NCBI GenBank assembly: GCA_030737875.1
Contig: CM060922.1
Coordinates: forward strand, 306,767,456 to 306,831,455
Source: Allium sativum
Taxonomy: Eukaryota > Streptophyta > Magnoliopsida > Asparagales > Amaryllidaceae
Length of the DNA stretch: 64,000 bases
Direction of reading: 5' to 3'
Shown here: positions 11,821 to 23,155 of the stretch, piece after piece
Numbering within the stretch: the stretch's first letter is position 1
Layout of the letters: every line of letters begins with the position of its first letter
Made by a program: the position numbers and the translations under genes
Notes under the pieces: model-generated
Databases searched by the model: none
Seen by the model: only the letters and a program-made list of their open reading frames with translations
Told to the model about the DNA's origin: nothing

Positions 11821-12826
11821 GTCTCTCAGCCATGAGGCAAGGGAGGTACTATCTGCTCTGGCCTTTGAAGGTTCGGTTTAATGTTAGTAATATATGTTAA
11901 AATGAAGTTAATTTTTTTATACTAGAAATGATACATGTTCTTCAGCTTTATAATTTTGCTTGGATGTTGTACATTTATTAATTTGAGATGTTAAGTTAGA
12001 GATTCAGATCTAAAACTTCATACCCTAATGACATCAGTTCAAGCAGAAAAACACTAATATGAGAAGAACTATTTAGTTTAGCTATTGTTAGTTTAGGATT
12101 TGCAGTTTTGGTTCAATTGTGAGAAGAACATGTACCAAAATTGACAGAACTTTTGAGAAGAACTATTCAATTTGGCTGTTGTGTTAGTTCAGGATTTTTT
12201 TTCCAAATGAAACAGCTAATTTGTTTTCCAAATGAAACATCCAAATGAATTAGATTTTTTCTGAAATCATTGGAGTATTATCCAATGTTTTCTATCCAAT
12301 GTTTTCTGAAACATCCAAATGAAACAACTAATTTGTTTTCCAATGTTTCATCCAAATGAAACATCCAAATAGATGTAAACTAAACTGAAACATCCAAATG
12401 AAACAGCCAAACAGAGTTTAGCATTGGTTATGAAATATCATTTGATAATAATCCGATGTTTCTGAAACAGTTAATTTGTTTTCCAAATGAAACATCCAAA
12501 TGAAACATCTAATTAAAAGGATAAATGAAACATGAGATATTATAATTTAGTTATTGGAGTATTATCCAATGAGTTGAACTTGCATTTCATTAATTAGATG
12601 TAAATTATAAACTGCTGCACTTTTTAAGAGGTTTCACAAAAAAATTACTCATTTAATCCATTTTCTGAAGTTAACAGCGGACTAGGAGCTGTGTTTATGA
12701 AATGTATGCTCAACCTTTTTTATAGTTAAATTAAATATCTCATACTATGTTTGTTGTTCTTGCAGATCCTATGAATATGAATGGTAAAAGCTTCAGGATG
12801 ACAAAGCTTCATCAAGACAGCAAATG
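11821..12826 (+). pseudogene. two possible captured host exons, unidentified
   Basis: A splice-like acceptor (TTTATATTTCAG) precedes an open stretch reading SLSHEAREVLSALAFE, followed by a GT donor at about 11871. About 900 bp later a second acceptor (TTCTTGCAG) precedes an open stretch reading PMNMNGKSFRMTKLHQDSK and a TGA stop. The phases of the two pieces are compatible. The protein is not recognised and the case rests only on splice-like borders and codon texture. It lies antisense to the element's own genes, as captured fragments in CACTA elements can. Alternatively it is chance. Confidence 0.25.
12190..12520. repeat. degenerate repeats of CCAAATGAAACA
   Basis: The word TCCAAATGAAACA and close variants occur roughly ten times in the same direction, interleaved with AATTTGTTTTCC. 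The spacing is irregular, so this is a decayed local repeat rather than a clean tandem array. Confidence 0.7.
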
Positions 12827-13299
12827 ATTTTTGCTGTTTATTTTGGTGTATTTTAGTGTGTTATTCTTGTTTCTATTGTAGGCTTGTATTTTAGTGTGTT
12901 ATTCAGGATGACAAAGCTTCATCAAGACAGCAAATGGTATTAGACAGTATATGTGTTCCCAAATACACATCTCCACTTCAGATTTTAATAGTGTATACAA
13001 AGTCAGTACCGCAGTACAAAGTATGAAATGCAAGCGAACAAACTTTGGTCATTCTAACATACTGGTTGTTTATGACAAATACCCAAACCCGTAAAAATTC
13101 AAAAAGTCAATATCATAAACTAAATATACAAACTCAACTTATGACCAAATACATGTTTATACATATGCGCACGTGTATATGCATATATATGATCGAATTT
13201 CATATTTCAGGTCCAAAACGAGTGTGACTGCAAATTGACAGGAATTACAGTTAGACGAAGAAATATATAGATGTTTGAATACAAAGTTCAACCTAAAAG

Positions 13300-13640
13300 G
13301 AGCATTGTCACATGCAATTGAGGTTTGCCATGGTAATTTGTCACATGCAATTGAGGTTTGTCATCAAATTATATACAAAGTTCAACCTAAAAGGAGCATT
13401 GTTACAATCAGTATGACACAGTAGCGATTGTCACATGCAATTGAGACAACGAATAAAAATTGTACTGTGAACCGAATAAAAATTGTTACAATCAGTATGA
13501 CACAGGAGCATTGTCACATGCAATTGAGACAACGAATAAAAATTTACCAGCGAGATACGTAGGCGATCGGGTAGTGGCGATTGAGTAGCGGCGATCGAGC
13601 AGTGGCGATTGAGCAGCGGCGATCGAGCAGTGGCGATGTG
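13300..13640. repeat. local repeat cluster and GCGAT-rich minisatellite
   Basis: GTCACATGCAATTGAG occurs four times between 13305 and 13530, mixed with repeats of AAAGGAGCATTGT and ACGAATAAAAATT. From 13558 to 13640 a GC-richer minisatellite follows, made of about 17-bp units such as GAGCAGTGGCGATTGAGCAG. A 71-codon open frame over this stretch on the minus strand is a by-product of the repeat. Confidence 0.75.
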
Positions 13641-14689
13641 ATGTGAAGCGGCGATGTGAAGTGGATCGAAAGGGGAATTAGGGTTTGCGGTGGAATACGA
13701 TGGAAAAGGAAATTCGGAATACTATGGAACACGATGGAAGAACCGATGTCAAAAGGCACGTTTAATTGAAGAACCGACGGAAATTTTGTTAAGTATGTAC
13801 TATGTACGCTGATATGTACGCTGTGTTTATGGAAATTTTGTTAAGTATGTACTATGTCAACTTAGGACCTTTTTACTTAATAATTAGACATGCTTGTTTT
13901 GATTGTATGCTTATTTTGAATTTATTTAGAACAAAATAGAGAACATGATAGATTGGAACATGCGGTATAGTTGACTCAATTGTCATTGATTACTTGAACA
14001 AAGCATAAGCAAACAACATTGGAAGAACAACAATTATTGACATCTTATAATTTATTTCATACTTACATTGGATGTAAGAAGAAAAGCCAGTGTTTTTCTT
14101 TGCTGAACCGAAATACAGACATGTCGATCAATTACTTGTACAACCAACAAACTACAACCTTATATCAATAGTTTTTTTTAAAGGCATGTTGATAGTGTAC
14201 AGAACAGGGACCATTCTTATGCAAAAAGAGTAGTCAATTATCATATGTTTGACTGTCTAAGATGCCATATTCTAGAAACTGAGTAAAATTAAAAAGTAAT
14301 ACATAGGTAATGTGTTTTCTATGGAATGGTACATGTGCGCCAAGGAATACATGCTTAAAGTAGGATGCATGTACCCATAAACTCATGGCTTGTGTACATA
14401 CATCCAAAAACAGGTAGATAGGCACAGACCCAAAAAAATTTAAGTTAATTATAATCGAGAGGAATACTTATTACAAACTTATGTTACTATTAATTAATAA
14501 AGTAGCTAGTTAACATATATTAACTATTAAAAAAAATTACTACTTATTAACTATTAATTATTTAAAAATAATTGACAAATATTATTGATTCCCAAGTTTA
14601 TTATTAATTATTATTATTAAGTTTCAATATAATTAGTTACTAAATATAGATATTATAAACATGAAGTATGCACTAGGCATCTCAATTAC

Positions 14690-15072
14690 AACGAATAAAA
14701 TGAAAAGTTGTGATATATATGTTTATTACAACAGTGAGTTTTGCAAGGTTGTAAAAAGGGATCTATTACAACGGTGGACGCCACCGTTGTAAAATTAAAG
14801 TTGTAATATGGTAATATATATGCTCTTTACAACAGTGATTAATGCACCGTTGTAAAAAAGAATCTATTACAACGGTGATTAATGCACCGTTGTAAAATTA
14901 AAGTTGTGATATGGTAATATATATGTTCTTTACAACAGTGATAATTTCACCGTTGTAAAAAACATTTATTACAACAGTGCGTTTTGCACCGTTGTAATAA
15001 ATGCTCTATTACAACGGTGATTTATGCACCGTTGTAAAATTAAAGTTGTAATATGGTGTTTTTGTTGTAGTG
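14690..15072 (-). repeat. CACTA-1 5' terminus: terminal inverted repeat and subterminal repeat array
   Basis: The minus strand starts CACTACAACAAAAACACC at 15072. Inward, about ten copies of TTACAACGGTG or its reverse complement CACCGTTGTAA follow, many as back-to-back palindromic pairs separated by 5-10 bp, and a longer unit (AAAATTAAAGTTGTAATATGG) is repeated three times. In En/Spm such subterminal motifs are bound by TNPA; that role here is by analogy. The 3 bp outside the terminus are ATG, but the partner duplication at the other end was not found. Confidence 0.85.
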
Positions 15073-15208
15073 ATGGGGTAATCATAGATCTAACATAAAC
15101 TGATGATATGCAATATAATGACTTGTGCATGTTGCTCACTATGAATATGTGAGGCATCCTGAGGAATGTCATGAGCAAGCTGCACACTGAACCAAGTGTA
15201 TATATCAT

Positions 15209-15490
15209 CTCGTTATCCCACCACTACTTGTTTGGAGGAGATAGACTTAACAGATGATTGCACATCTCTATATAACATGTTGGCGTCAGATTTCTCAAAG
15301 GAGTACCATCTATGGGTACGCGAAGTAAAATAACTACATCACTTATCGCGATGGTCATCTCCCCAAAACTAAGGTGGAATGAGGACGTCTTAAACTACCA
15401 TCTATCCATCAAAGTAGTGACATAATAACCATCGAATTGGGTGCACCCGTCCCGAAAGATATGTGAGAAGCCTGCTTGTTTTGTCACCTC
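15209..15490 (-). pseudogene. fragment of a plant mobile domain (PMD, MAIN/MAIL-like) gene
   Basis: The minus strand encodes, in one frame, GFSHIFRDGCTQFDGYYVTTL and then MDRW-stop-FKTSSFHLSFGEMTIAISDV and LLRVPIDGTPL. This matches the plant mobile domain core, in which a W(R) motif precedes an FHLPxGExTITLxDV stretch and a GLPIDG loop. TAG at 15395-15397 follows the conserved Trp, and another TAG lies at 15224-15226. Only the N-terminal part of the domain is present, ending about 140 bp outside the CACTA-1 terminus. PMD proteins occur both as nuclear host proteins acting in silencing and cell identity and as cargo in plant transposons; which one this came from cannot be told. It is a dead fragment. 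Confidence 0.75.
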
Positions 15491-16079
15491 TATATGGCTA
15501 GATTACAAAAAGTCGTTGACTTCCGCAAAGAAGAGTAATCAATAATTGTAATTGGATCTTTGCGCCATTAGAAAAATTACAAAATATAAGCACTATGTAC
15601 AATCAACATCAATGTATAATTGTATTACAGAAGAAAGAGTTTTACCACCATAAAAAAGTTGTTGCTCAATCAATAACATTCTTCCAGATATTAGTATGCT
15701 ATTGTCGATCAGTCCAGGTAACATCTCATAGTGATCTACATAAATGTTAAAGGTTTAACAGTAGAAATTATTCAATTTAATTATTTTATGACCAATATCA
15801 CAAATTTAATGAATAATTTTAAAAATTTCTACGTAAAACATCGCACTCTCAACTAGTTTGTGAATTATAGGACCAAAAAACCATGATTACATCATCAAAA
15901 TAGTAAATTTTTCCTAATTTAATCAAACCTAAATTTTTTGTCAAAATTAAAAACCAATTGTAGAATTCATACCTATATAAGCATCTTGTGTTGACGAGTT
16001 ACTTATGCTTTGATTCAATGAAAAAATTAACAAAAATAGAGATTGATTTTACATTTTAAGGAAAAAAGGGAAGATTTCT

Positions 16080-17647
16080 TTTCATGTTTTGAAGAAGTGG
16101 GAAAGTGAAGAGGAAGAGAAATGAACGGTTCTTTTTGAGCTTGTTACACAACTAGACAACATTTGAAATTTCTCCCATTGGACTGACACCTTAGGATGTC
16201 CAACGACCCAACCCTTAGGTCGCACAATGACCTGGTGCTCCAAAAGCTTCACCGACCTGATTGCCCGAGAAGCCTCCGCGACCTGACTAGACTCAGGTGC
16301 TCCATGACCAATCAAACTTGAATGACCCAGAAACAGATGGCCCAATACCATGTGTCTTTGCTCCGATTGACCGATCTAAACTCTGACGATCCAGCACTAG
16401 AGACCCGAAGCCAACGATCCAACTCAGAAAAAATCCGTCTTCCAAAGCAAAACGACTTGACTTCCCAAAGCCTTAGCCGACCTGATGCCAACCAAAGCCC
16501 CAACGACCTGGTGCCTACGACCTGAAGCCAAAGACTCGACTTAATCCCGGATGTCCTGACTTCATTTCTTGAGCAACAAGCCATGCGACCTGACCAAAAA
16601 TGACCCGACTCCAAATCTAACCAATCTAGCTCCAATCTCGACCGATTCATCGCCAAACGACAACAACGAAGCACACAACTCATCCAAATCATCCAATTCA
16701 ACCATCAACAATTTATGAAAACATCATCAACACTAAAACGACAATTATTCATCAACAACCATATAAAATTCACCCAATCATGATAAATCAATGAAGAAAC
16801 AAAAACAATGGATCTAAACTTGCATATACATATGAAGTATCATAAGAACTACCAGTTTAAGTTGCTAGACTAGATCTTGTGGTGATTCGAACGAAAATAT
16901 ACTTACCATAATGTGGATCTTGGTGAAAACAACTTAATAAGATGAAAATAAGATTAAATAACCCATATACTCGATTGAATCCGTGTGAGAGATGCTTATC
17001 ACTCACCAAGTCTTTAAATTAACTCGAAATCACTAAATTCCTAATCTGGGAAGCAAATAACACTTTTCAAACCTCTCAATTCGATACAATCTCCCCTCTC
17101 TTGATGTAGATCTAGCTTTACTCGATGTAGATCTTCGATCTTCTCACATAGATCAAGAATTTTAATAGAGGAAAGGTGTATTTGATTGAGTAAGGAGAAT
17201 CATGAGCTTAACCAAATGAGAGAATGAAGAAAGTAAACTATTCTCCATGCCTCTACCCCCCATTTATAGCCTCCAACAGCCTACTAATGGGCCACACCAA
17301 ATCATTCCATTAGTGGCTTATAAAACCTAAACAAAAATTGTGAAACACTAAAACAACAATTCATCTCAAACCACTGGACCAAATCTTTAATGTGACCACT
17401 CTACGGAATTGGAAACATCATTTCATTTCCAATGAAATCATCCCTAGCACCTAATTCGATCTCAGTCAAAAGTTATTCCCTGTATAAGACTGACAGGGGT
17501 AAAATGGTCACAAATAAAATAGGTAAAAATTATGAACATGTCTCACATCCCCGAAAACAACATATCAAAATATGAGAATGATCCAACCCTTAGGGAATTA
17601 AATAAAAAAATTACAATCCTTTGTTACGTAGAATGTGGGCTGTTACA
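16080..17647 (-). repeat. probable 3' LTR of Ty3-gypsy element 1 (left border not determined)
   Basis: The minus strand starts TGTAACAGCCCACATTC at 17647, directly after a purine-rich tract, as LTRs of this class do. A TATA-like CTATAAATG lies at 17262-17269 on the minus strand, about 380 bp into the LTR. The stretch 16190-16640 is rich in repeated words such as CGACCTGA and is richer in GC than its surroundings. Without the 5' LTR the end of the repeat cannot be fixed; 16080 is a rough limit. The long open frames here on the minus strand are not genes. Confidence 0.5.
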
Positions 17648-17665
17648 TTCTTCCCTTCTCCCTTA
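17648..17665 (-). other. polypurine tract of Ty3-gypsy element 1
   Basis: On the minus strand this reads TAAGGGAGAAGGGAAGAA immediately before the LTR start TGTAAC. It is preceded by TGGGGACAAAATTCC, a motif family often seen at the end of plant Ty3-gypsy polyprotein genes. It primes plus-strand DNA synthesis. Confidence 0.8.
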
Positions 17666-17825
17666 GGAATTTTGTCCCCAAAATCCCAAGCAAACACAAG
17701 CAACCAAAACAATTCTGCATGCCTATCATCCACAAGCAGCAATTTACCATCCATACTAGCATCCATTAAGTCATGCATCCATAGCCTTATCCTAGCACGC
17801 GGAACTCTAACAATGAGTAGTACAA

Positions 17826-20800
17826 GTTATAGTGGTGTAAGGTGACACGACATAAGTGGGTCATACCGACGAAGAGTTTTAGATGGGTCATCTTCATACT
17901 CTCTTCCGTCTGCCACGTACAATCGTCGTCATCCTCACTCCACTGCACCTTGACTAGCTTAACCGTTTTTCACCTAAGTTGTTTCGTGTCACTCCCCACA
18001 ACGGGAAGTGGCTTACGAGGTTTCGTAACTATGGTCTCAACTTCTAGGTCTTCGTATTGTTCCAGAGATACTACTACATTCAAATCGTTCACACACTTCC
18101 GAAGAAATGACACATGGAAAACATTGTGCACATTCGACATCTTCTCAGGTAAATTCAATCTATACGCGATATTTCCAATCTGCTCGACTATCGGAAACTG
18201 TCTAACAAACCTTGGAGCTAACTTTCATTTGCTTCTGAATCGAACAACATGCTTTAACGGCGAAATCTTCACGAAAACCATGTCACCCACTTCGAACTCC
18301 AAATCTTTTCGACGTTTATCGGGGTAACTCTTCTAACGATCTTAGGCTCCCTTCATTCGTTGCCAAACGTTCTCGATACAATCCGATGTCTCTCTAATCA
18401 TATCAGGCCCAAGTATCAACTTATCTCCAGTTTCTAACCAACATGCTAGAGAATTACACGGTCTACCATAAAACGCTTAGTATGGTGCCATCTCAATGCT
18501 CGACTAGTAGCTGCTATTGTACGCAAACTCGACTGATGTAGATGGTCTTCCCATGATCCCCCAAAATCCAATACACAAACTCTTAGGAGATCCTCTAAAA
18601 CTCGGTTAACCCTCTCAATTTGACCATCAGTTTAGGGATGATAAGCTATACTCAAACACAACTCGGTTCCCAAAGCTTCTTGCAAACTCTTACAAAATCC
18701 ACTCATGAATAATGGATCTCGATCACTTACTATGCTCTTTAGGATACCATGGAATCGAACTATCCATTTTATATAAAGCTCAGCCAGCTTCGATGCTGTC
18801 CTAGTCGATCTGACAGGAATAAACCTTGCACTTTTGGACAAGCGGTCCATGATGACCCAAATTACTTTGTTTCCTGCCTTGGTTCTAGGTAGTCCATTGA
18901 TCGATATTTTCTCCCACTTCCACATAGGAACTTCCAATGGTTGTTATGTTCATCTTTCACCAACTGACAGTTCATGCATTTGATAATAAACTTTCCAACA
19001 TCCCTCTTCATTCCTTCTCAGTAGTACGATTGCTTTATGTCATGATACATCTTATTACCACTAGGGTGAATCGTCAACCTCGAGTGATGACATTCCCTCA
19101 TAACCTCATCTCTCATTCCGTCGATATCCGGAACAACCAGTCATCCTTTCTTTCTGAGCCAACCCTCTCGATCGACCTTGAATTCCTTATTCTCTGGTTC
19201 CAACTTCAGGATAGTCTCGACGGGCTTTTCATCATGCTTTTGGCTCTCGCCGATCCTTTCGATGAGAGTAGGTCTTATCAATAAGCTTGCTAACATTTCA
19301 GGTTCTAACTCATACCGTGGTCTGAAATCAAATTCTGCCAAATACACGAGGTGCTTCCATCCTGAAAACATCACTTCCAAACTTGCGTGTCTGCGTTACT
19401 TTACCAGGAGTATAGGCTATACCAAAATCATACGATGCTAGAAACTCTAACCACCGTTGTTGTCGAAGATTCGAATTTTTTTGGGAGAAAAGATACTTCA
19501 ACGACTTGTGATCCATAAACAACTCAAATCAAACTCCCAATAGGTAATGTCTCCACATCTTCAAAGCAAACATGATTATGGGCAACTCCAAATCATGAGT
19601 TGGATAATTCCTTTCATGCGACTTTAGCTGCCGACTCACATAAGCCACAACTCTATCCTTCTGCATTAGCACTGCTCCAGGTCCAGAACCACATGCATCG
19701 GTGTATACCACAATCTCTTCATTCCCGCTTGGAATGGTCAAAACAGAAGCACTCGTCAGTCTCTCTTTCAGGATTTTAAGATTTTGCTCGCACTTCGCAT
19801 CCCATGTGAACACTTGGTTTTTCTTCGTCAATCCCGTTAATGGTGCAACTGTTTTGGAGAAATCTTTAATAAAGCGACGATAATAACCCGCCAACCCAAG
19901 GAAACTCCGAACATCCATCGCATTCTTAGGGTTATCCCTAACCTGGATTGCTTCCACTTTAGAGGGGTCAACCGCTATTCCATTTCAAGAAACAACTGAC
20001 CTAAGAACCTCACTTCGCTCTTTCAGAAGTGACACTTCAAAAACTTAGCTTTCAACTGATGCTTTCGCAAAATTCCCAAAACAACTAGCAAGTGTGTCTT
20101 ATGCTCTTCCTCATTCCGGGAGTAAACCAAAATATCATCCACGAACACAAGTACGAACTTGTTTAACTGATCTCTGAAAACCCTATTCATAAGATCCATG
20201 AAATATGCTTGTGCGTTAGCCAACCCAAATGGCATCACCAACCATTCGAAGAAACCAGATGATGGCCTAAAAGCTGTCTTCATCACACTATCCTTTGCCA
20301 CCCTCAATTGGTGGAATCCCGTTACCAAATCCATCGAAGAAAACACCTTGGCCTCGTGATGCTGACCGAACAAGTCGTATATCCTTGGCAATGGATACTT
20401 GTTCTTCTTGGTCACCTTATTTAGCTCACGATAGCCTACACACAATCTTAAAGATCCATTAGCCTTGGTTGCAAACACAACTGGTGCACTCGATTCGGAC
20501 ACACTTCTTTGAATGAATCCTTTTTCCTATAAGGTCACGTACTAACACCTCTAACTCTCGTTGTTCCTTAGGCTCCATCCTCCTGAGTGGCATGATGATA
20601 GGTCTAGCACCCTCGACCAAATCGATTCTGAACTTAATCTTGCGATGCGACGGCAATCCTTCGACCTTATCAAAGAAATATTTAAACTCACTTGCGATCG
20701 GCACCGATGACAAGTCTTCCCATGGAATCACAAGCGAATACAAATACCTCACGAAGACACCATCTTCGAGCTTACAACGAATCACAACCATTTGTCCTTC

Positions 20801-20968
20801 CACATTCCCGACCATCACCTCTAGCTTCTCGCAATCCACTTTTGCCGCATACCTCTTGAGCCAGTCCATACCCAAAATAATCCCAAACCCAACGAAGTTC
20901 AAAACAAAGCAATCACACACAAAGGAGCAATCATGACTCGATAACACCAGATCATGACAAATCATACA
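17826..20968 (-). pseudogene. decayed Ty3-gypsy (chromovirus-type) polyprotein, 5' part missing
   Basis: Read leftward, the pieces follow the Ty3-gypsy order. The end of the protease has ILGMDWLKRY at about 20880. Reverse transcriptase (20502-20023) has [15 protein letters not shown] and [10 protein letters not shown]. RNase H follows (19957-19529: [25 protein letters not shown]), then the integrase core (18937-18632: WVIMDRLSKSARFIPV, VSDRDPLF). The C-terminal part (18330-17830) has LPEKMSNVHNVFHVSFLRKC and a chromodomain-like VKLVKVQW. The frame is broken by several stops and shifts between the pieces. Gag, most of the protease and the 5' LTR are absent because CACTA-3 begins at 20969. The chromodomain-like end points to a Tekay/Reina/CRM-type lineage; the exact lineage is not decided. 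Confidence 0.85.
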
Positions 20969-21320
20969 CACTACAATAGAACTGGTAATTTATAGCGGCC
21001 TATAGCCGCTATATGAATAAGAACTATAGTGGTTCCATAACTGTTGTATATGAACATGTTATAAAAAATTGTTAAATATTTATAACGCTTTATTTGCCGC
21101 TATAAAAGAGCATGGTTTTATAGCACAAATTTGTCGTTATGTTACTTAAAGACAATAGCTCACGCTCACCGCTATTAAACATCTGAATCTCAATGAAAGC
21201 GGGAATCTTTTATAACACATTTTAGTCGCTGTAACATATGTATTTACTAGTAGCTATATGACGCTATTAAATTATCATGTTATAGTATTGCTTTTACAGC
21301 TTATATGCCGCTATGAAATT
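20969..21320 (+). mobile_element. one end of a third CACTA element (CACTA-3)
   Basis: The sequence CACTACAATAGAACTGG starts at 20969 and is followed by about eight variants of TATAGCGGC / GCCGCTATA up to about 21315, the subterminal repeats expected of a CACTA end. It interrupts the Ty3-gypsy protease region, with ACA as the adjacent 3 bp. No matching opposite terminus (ending GTAGTG with the same motif) was found between 21320 and 25270 and no CACTA gene follows, so this is a truncated or solo end. The terminal and subterminal sequences differ from those of CACTA-1 and CACTA-2. Confidence 0.8.
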
Positions 21321-22532
21321 TATAGAGCTATGCATACATATTACATTTTAATAATAGCAATCAAAATAAATCTTCATAACAATTTAAAGAGCAATATAAG
21401 AATGAAAAAAAAATCAACAATTATAACACATGTTCATGATAACAAAATAAAGTATCAACTAACAAAAAATAATTTCAATTCCTGAGTTACCAAATTCAAT
21501 ACATATGTTTTCAATTTCATATTGATGTCAATTTAAGAACACAAAAGGCAAAACATAGTTCATATTTAAAGTTTACAAGTGCCAAATGCATCATTAATAA
21601 CGTCAACTACTCAAAGCCTTTCTTTTTCCATCAAATAGTCCATGGATACTATGCAATCACCTGGTTCCAAAAAGGCATGTTTATAAATTCATGATAAACC
21701 TAAAGAAATAAAAAAATATAAGACAAACTACAGCACAACATAAGAATCCTTCCCAACAATGAAAAAAGGCTGGAAATTGGCTTAAAGGCTTAATTCTAAG
21801 TTGTAGTACTCAAAAGTGTCATGTTTATAGTTTATTTGAAATGGCACAAATGATTTGGAGTCATTTTGACGTCAAATGTGGTTTATAAAGATTTTGATTA
21901 TTTAGCATGAGCATGGAAACTAGTTAAAAAGTGCAATCTACATTGAAAATTATAGATTGTAATAAACTACCTTCATTGATTTAACATTCCTGAAGTATGT
22001 TTTCTTTAGCTGTAGTTGTTTGCTTCGGAAACACTCACTTAAAGAAGTTATATAATGATGAATCATACTGTAAAAGCACATGAGTTTGCTCCACCATAAT
22101 AAAGAGCACACCATATTCTTCAGTAGCAAGAGTTGGGCTTCCTTGTCTGATGGATTGGTATCTCCAAAAAAAATTGCAGATGAAATTTAGTTGTCAATCA
22201 TCTAGAAATAAAACGTATAGAAAATGCCAAAACCAAAAGAATGACAATGAAAGAAAAAATTGACTGGAGATAGGATTAAAATACCTCCATCATTGCTTAA
22301 TTTCCATTCACACATCTAACATTATTTCATTTTGCACCGCATCACTTGAATTCATTGAACTGCTACCTTTGATACTAAAAATGGAGGACAAGAATAAAAT
22401 CTCAGAATAAAGATATATAATTACAAAATCACTTTGAAATGGTTAACTGAGATGAGACGTAACATTTATATATGCTCGACATGTGTTACAACTTTTAATC
22501 TCATCTGTTCTTCCTCTCTTGTTTGTCTGTAT
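21321..22532. other. no recognisable feature
   Basis: AT-rich DNA without a convincing open frame, repeat or terminus. It may be the inside of CACTA-3 or older intergenic DNA. Confidence 0.5.
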
Positions 22533-23147
22533 CATGGTTTGAGATGCCGGTCGGTTTGCCGGAATCCCGTCCATTCCGGTCCGGTTCCGATGATGACCGG
22601 ACCGGAAATTGCCTCAAAATATGGTTCCGATAATACTGTAGAGAAATTAGCTGAGAGATGAAAGAAAGTAAGAAAACGAAGATGCACGAGAAGAAGAGAA
22701 TCCTAAGTCAAGAACGGAAAAGGACGCAGCTGCAGAGATTGCTGGGGGAAGCGGCAAAATGTATTTGGGGTTTCCTTTTTTCCATTTTGATGTGTGGTGG
22801 TTGATCCAGCTTTGGTATGTTTTCTTTTACTTGGGTTGGGCCTTGGCTATTTGGCTTACAAAAGTTTTGTGTTTTAACCAGAAGCTGAGATTTTGAATAA
22901 TCATTTATTATAACAAAGTTACAAAATAGGCTATGTGATGTAATTATAATTGGCTGTCCAGCTGAAAACAAGTTGTTTAGCATTTATGTGAAACTTTAGT
23001 GTATTAAGTTGTATATTATTTCATATATTTACAAGAAGAACTACCAAAATTTACAAAATGGAATACCCTGAATTTTCGAAACGGAACGGAAATTTCTAAA
23101 TTTCTGAAGGACCGAAACGGAAACGGAACACGGAATTTCAAACCTTG
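22533..23147. mobile_element. non-autonomous hAT element, 615 bp, complete with 8-bp target duplication
   Basis: The ends are CATGGTTTGAGATGC and, reverse complemented, CAAGGTTTGAAATTC, giving terminal inverted repeats of about 15 bp with three mismatches. Both flanks carry GTCTGTAT (22525-22532 and 23148-23155), the 8-bp duplication of hAT elements. Subterminal regions are rich in GGTTCCG / CGGAAC and ACGGAAACGG motifs, on opposite strands at the two ends. No hAT transposase is encoded; a 91-codon open frame inside shows no hAT motif. Movement would need a transposase from elsewhere. Confidence 0.88.
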
Positions 23148-23155
23148 GTCTGTAT

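Larger units (their letters stand above)
11343..14689. other. long leader of CACTA-1 without a clear gene
   Basis: AT-rich DNA with local repeats between the transposase start and the terminal repeat array. It contains two candidate captured exons (11821-11870 and 12766-12826), degenerate repeats of CCAAATGAAACA (12190-12520), a duplicated 33-bp unit (12794-12826 and 12904-12936), a repeat cluster around GTCACATGCAATTGAG (13300-13545) and a GCGAT-rich minisatellite (13558-13640). The remainder, 13800-14680, shows nothing recognisable. Confidence 0.6.
667..15072 (-). mobile_element. CACTA (En/Spm) DNA transposon 1, minus orientation, left end not found
   Basis: The span is defined by a transposase gene (7344-11094), a TNPA gene (667-4278) and a right-hand terminus at 15072, where the minus strand starts CACTACAACAAAAACACC. 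Just inside that terminus, 14690-15060 is filled with subterminal repeats built on ACAACGGTG / CACCGTTGTAA. Gene order (TNP2 then TNPA, both leftward) is usual for plant CACTA elements. No plus-strand CACTAC terminus with matching repeats was found left of the TNPA gene, so the element may run past base 1 or have lost that end. That the terminus at 15072 belongs to the same element as the genes is inference from position; the 4-kb leader between them is long and contains other insertions. Confidence 0.65.

Noticed and set aside
12190..12520. Repeats resembling a CRISPR-like or satellite array
   Set aside because: Irregular spacing, degenerate units and a plant context; treated as a decayed local repeat.
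16082..16701. Two minus-strand open frames of 89 and 129 codons
   Set aside because: They lie in a CGACCTGA-rich probable LTR segment, have odd composition (Trp, Arg, Ser) and no family resemblance.
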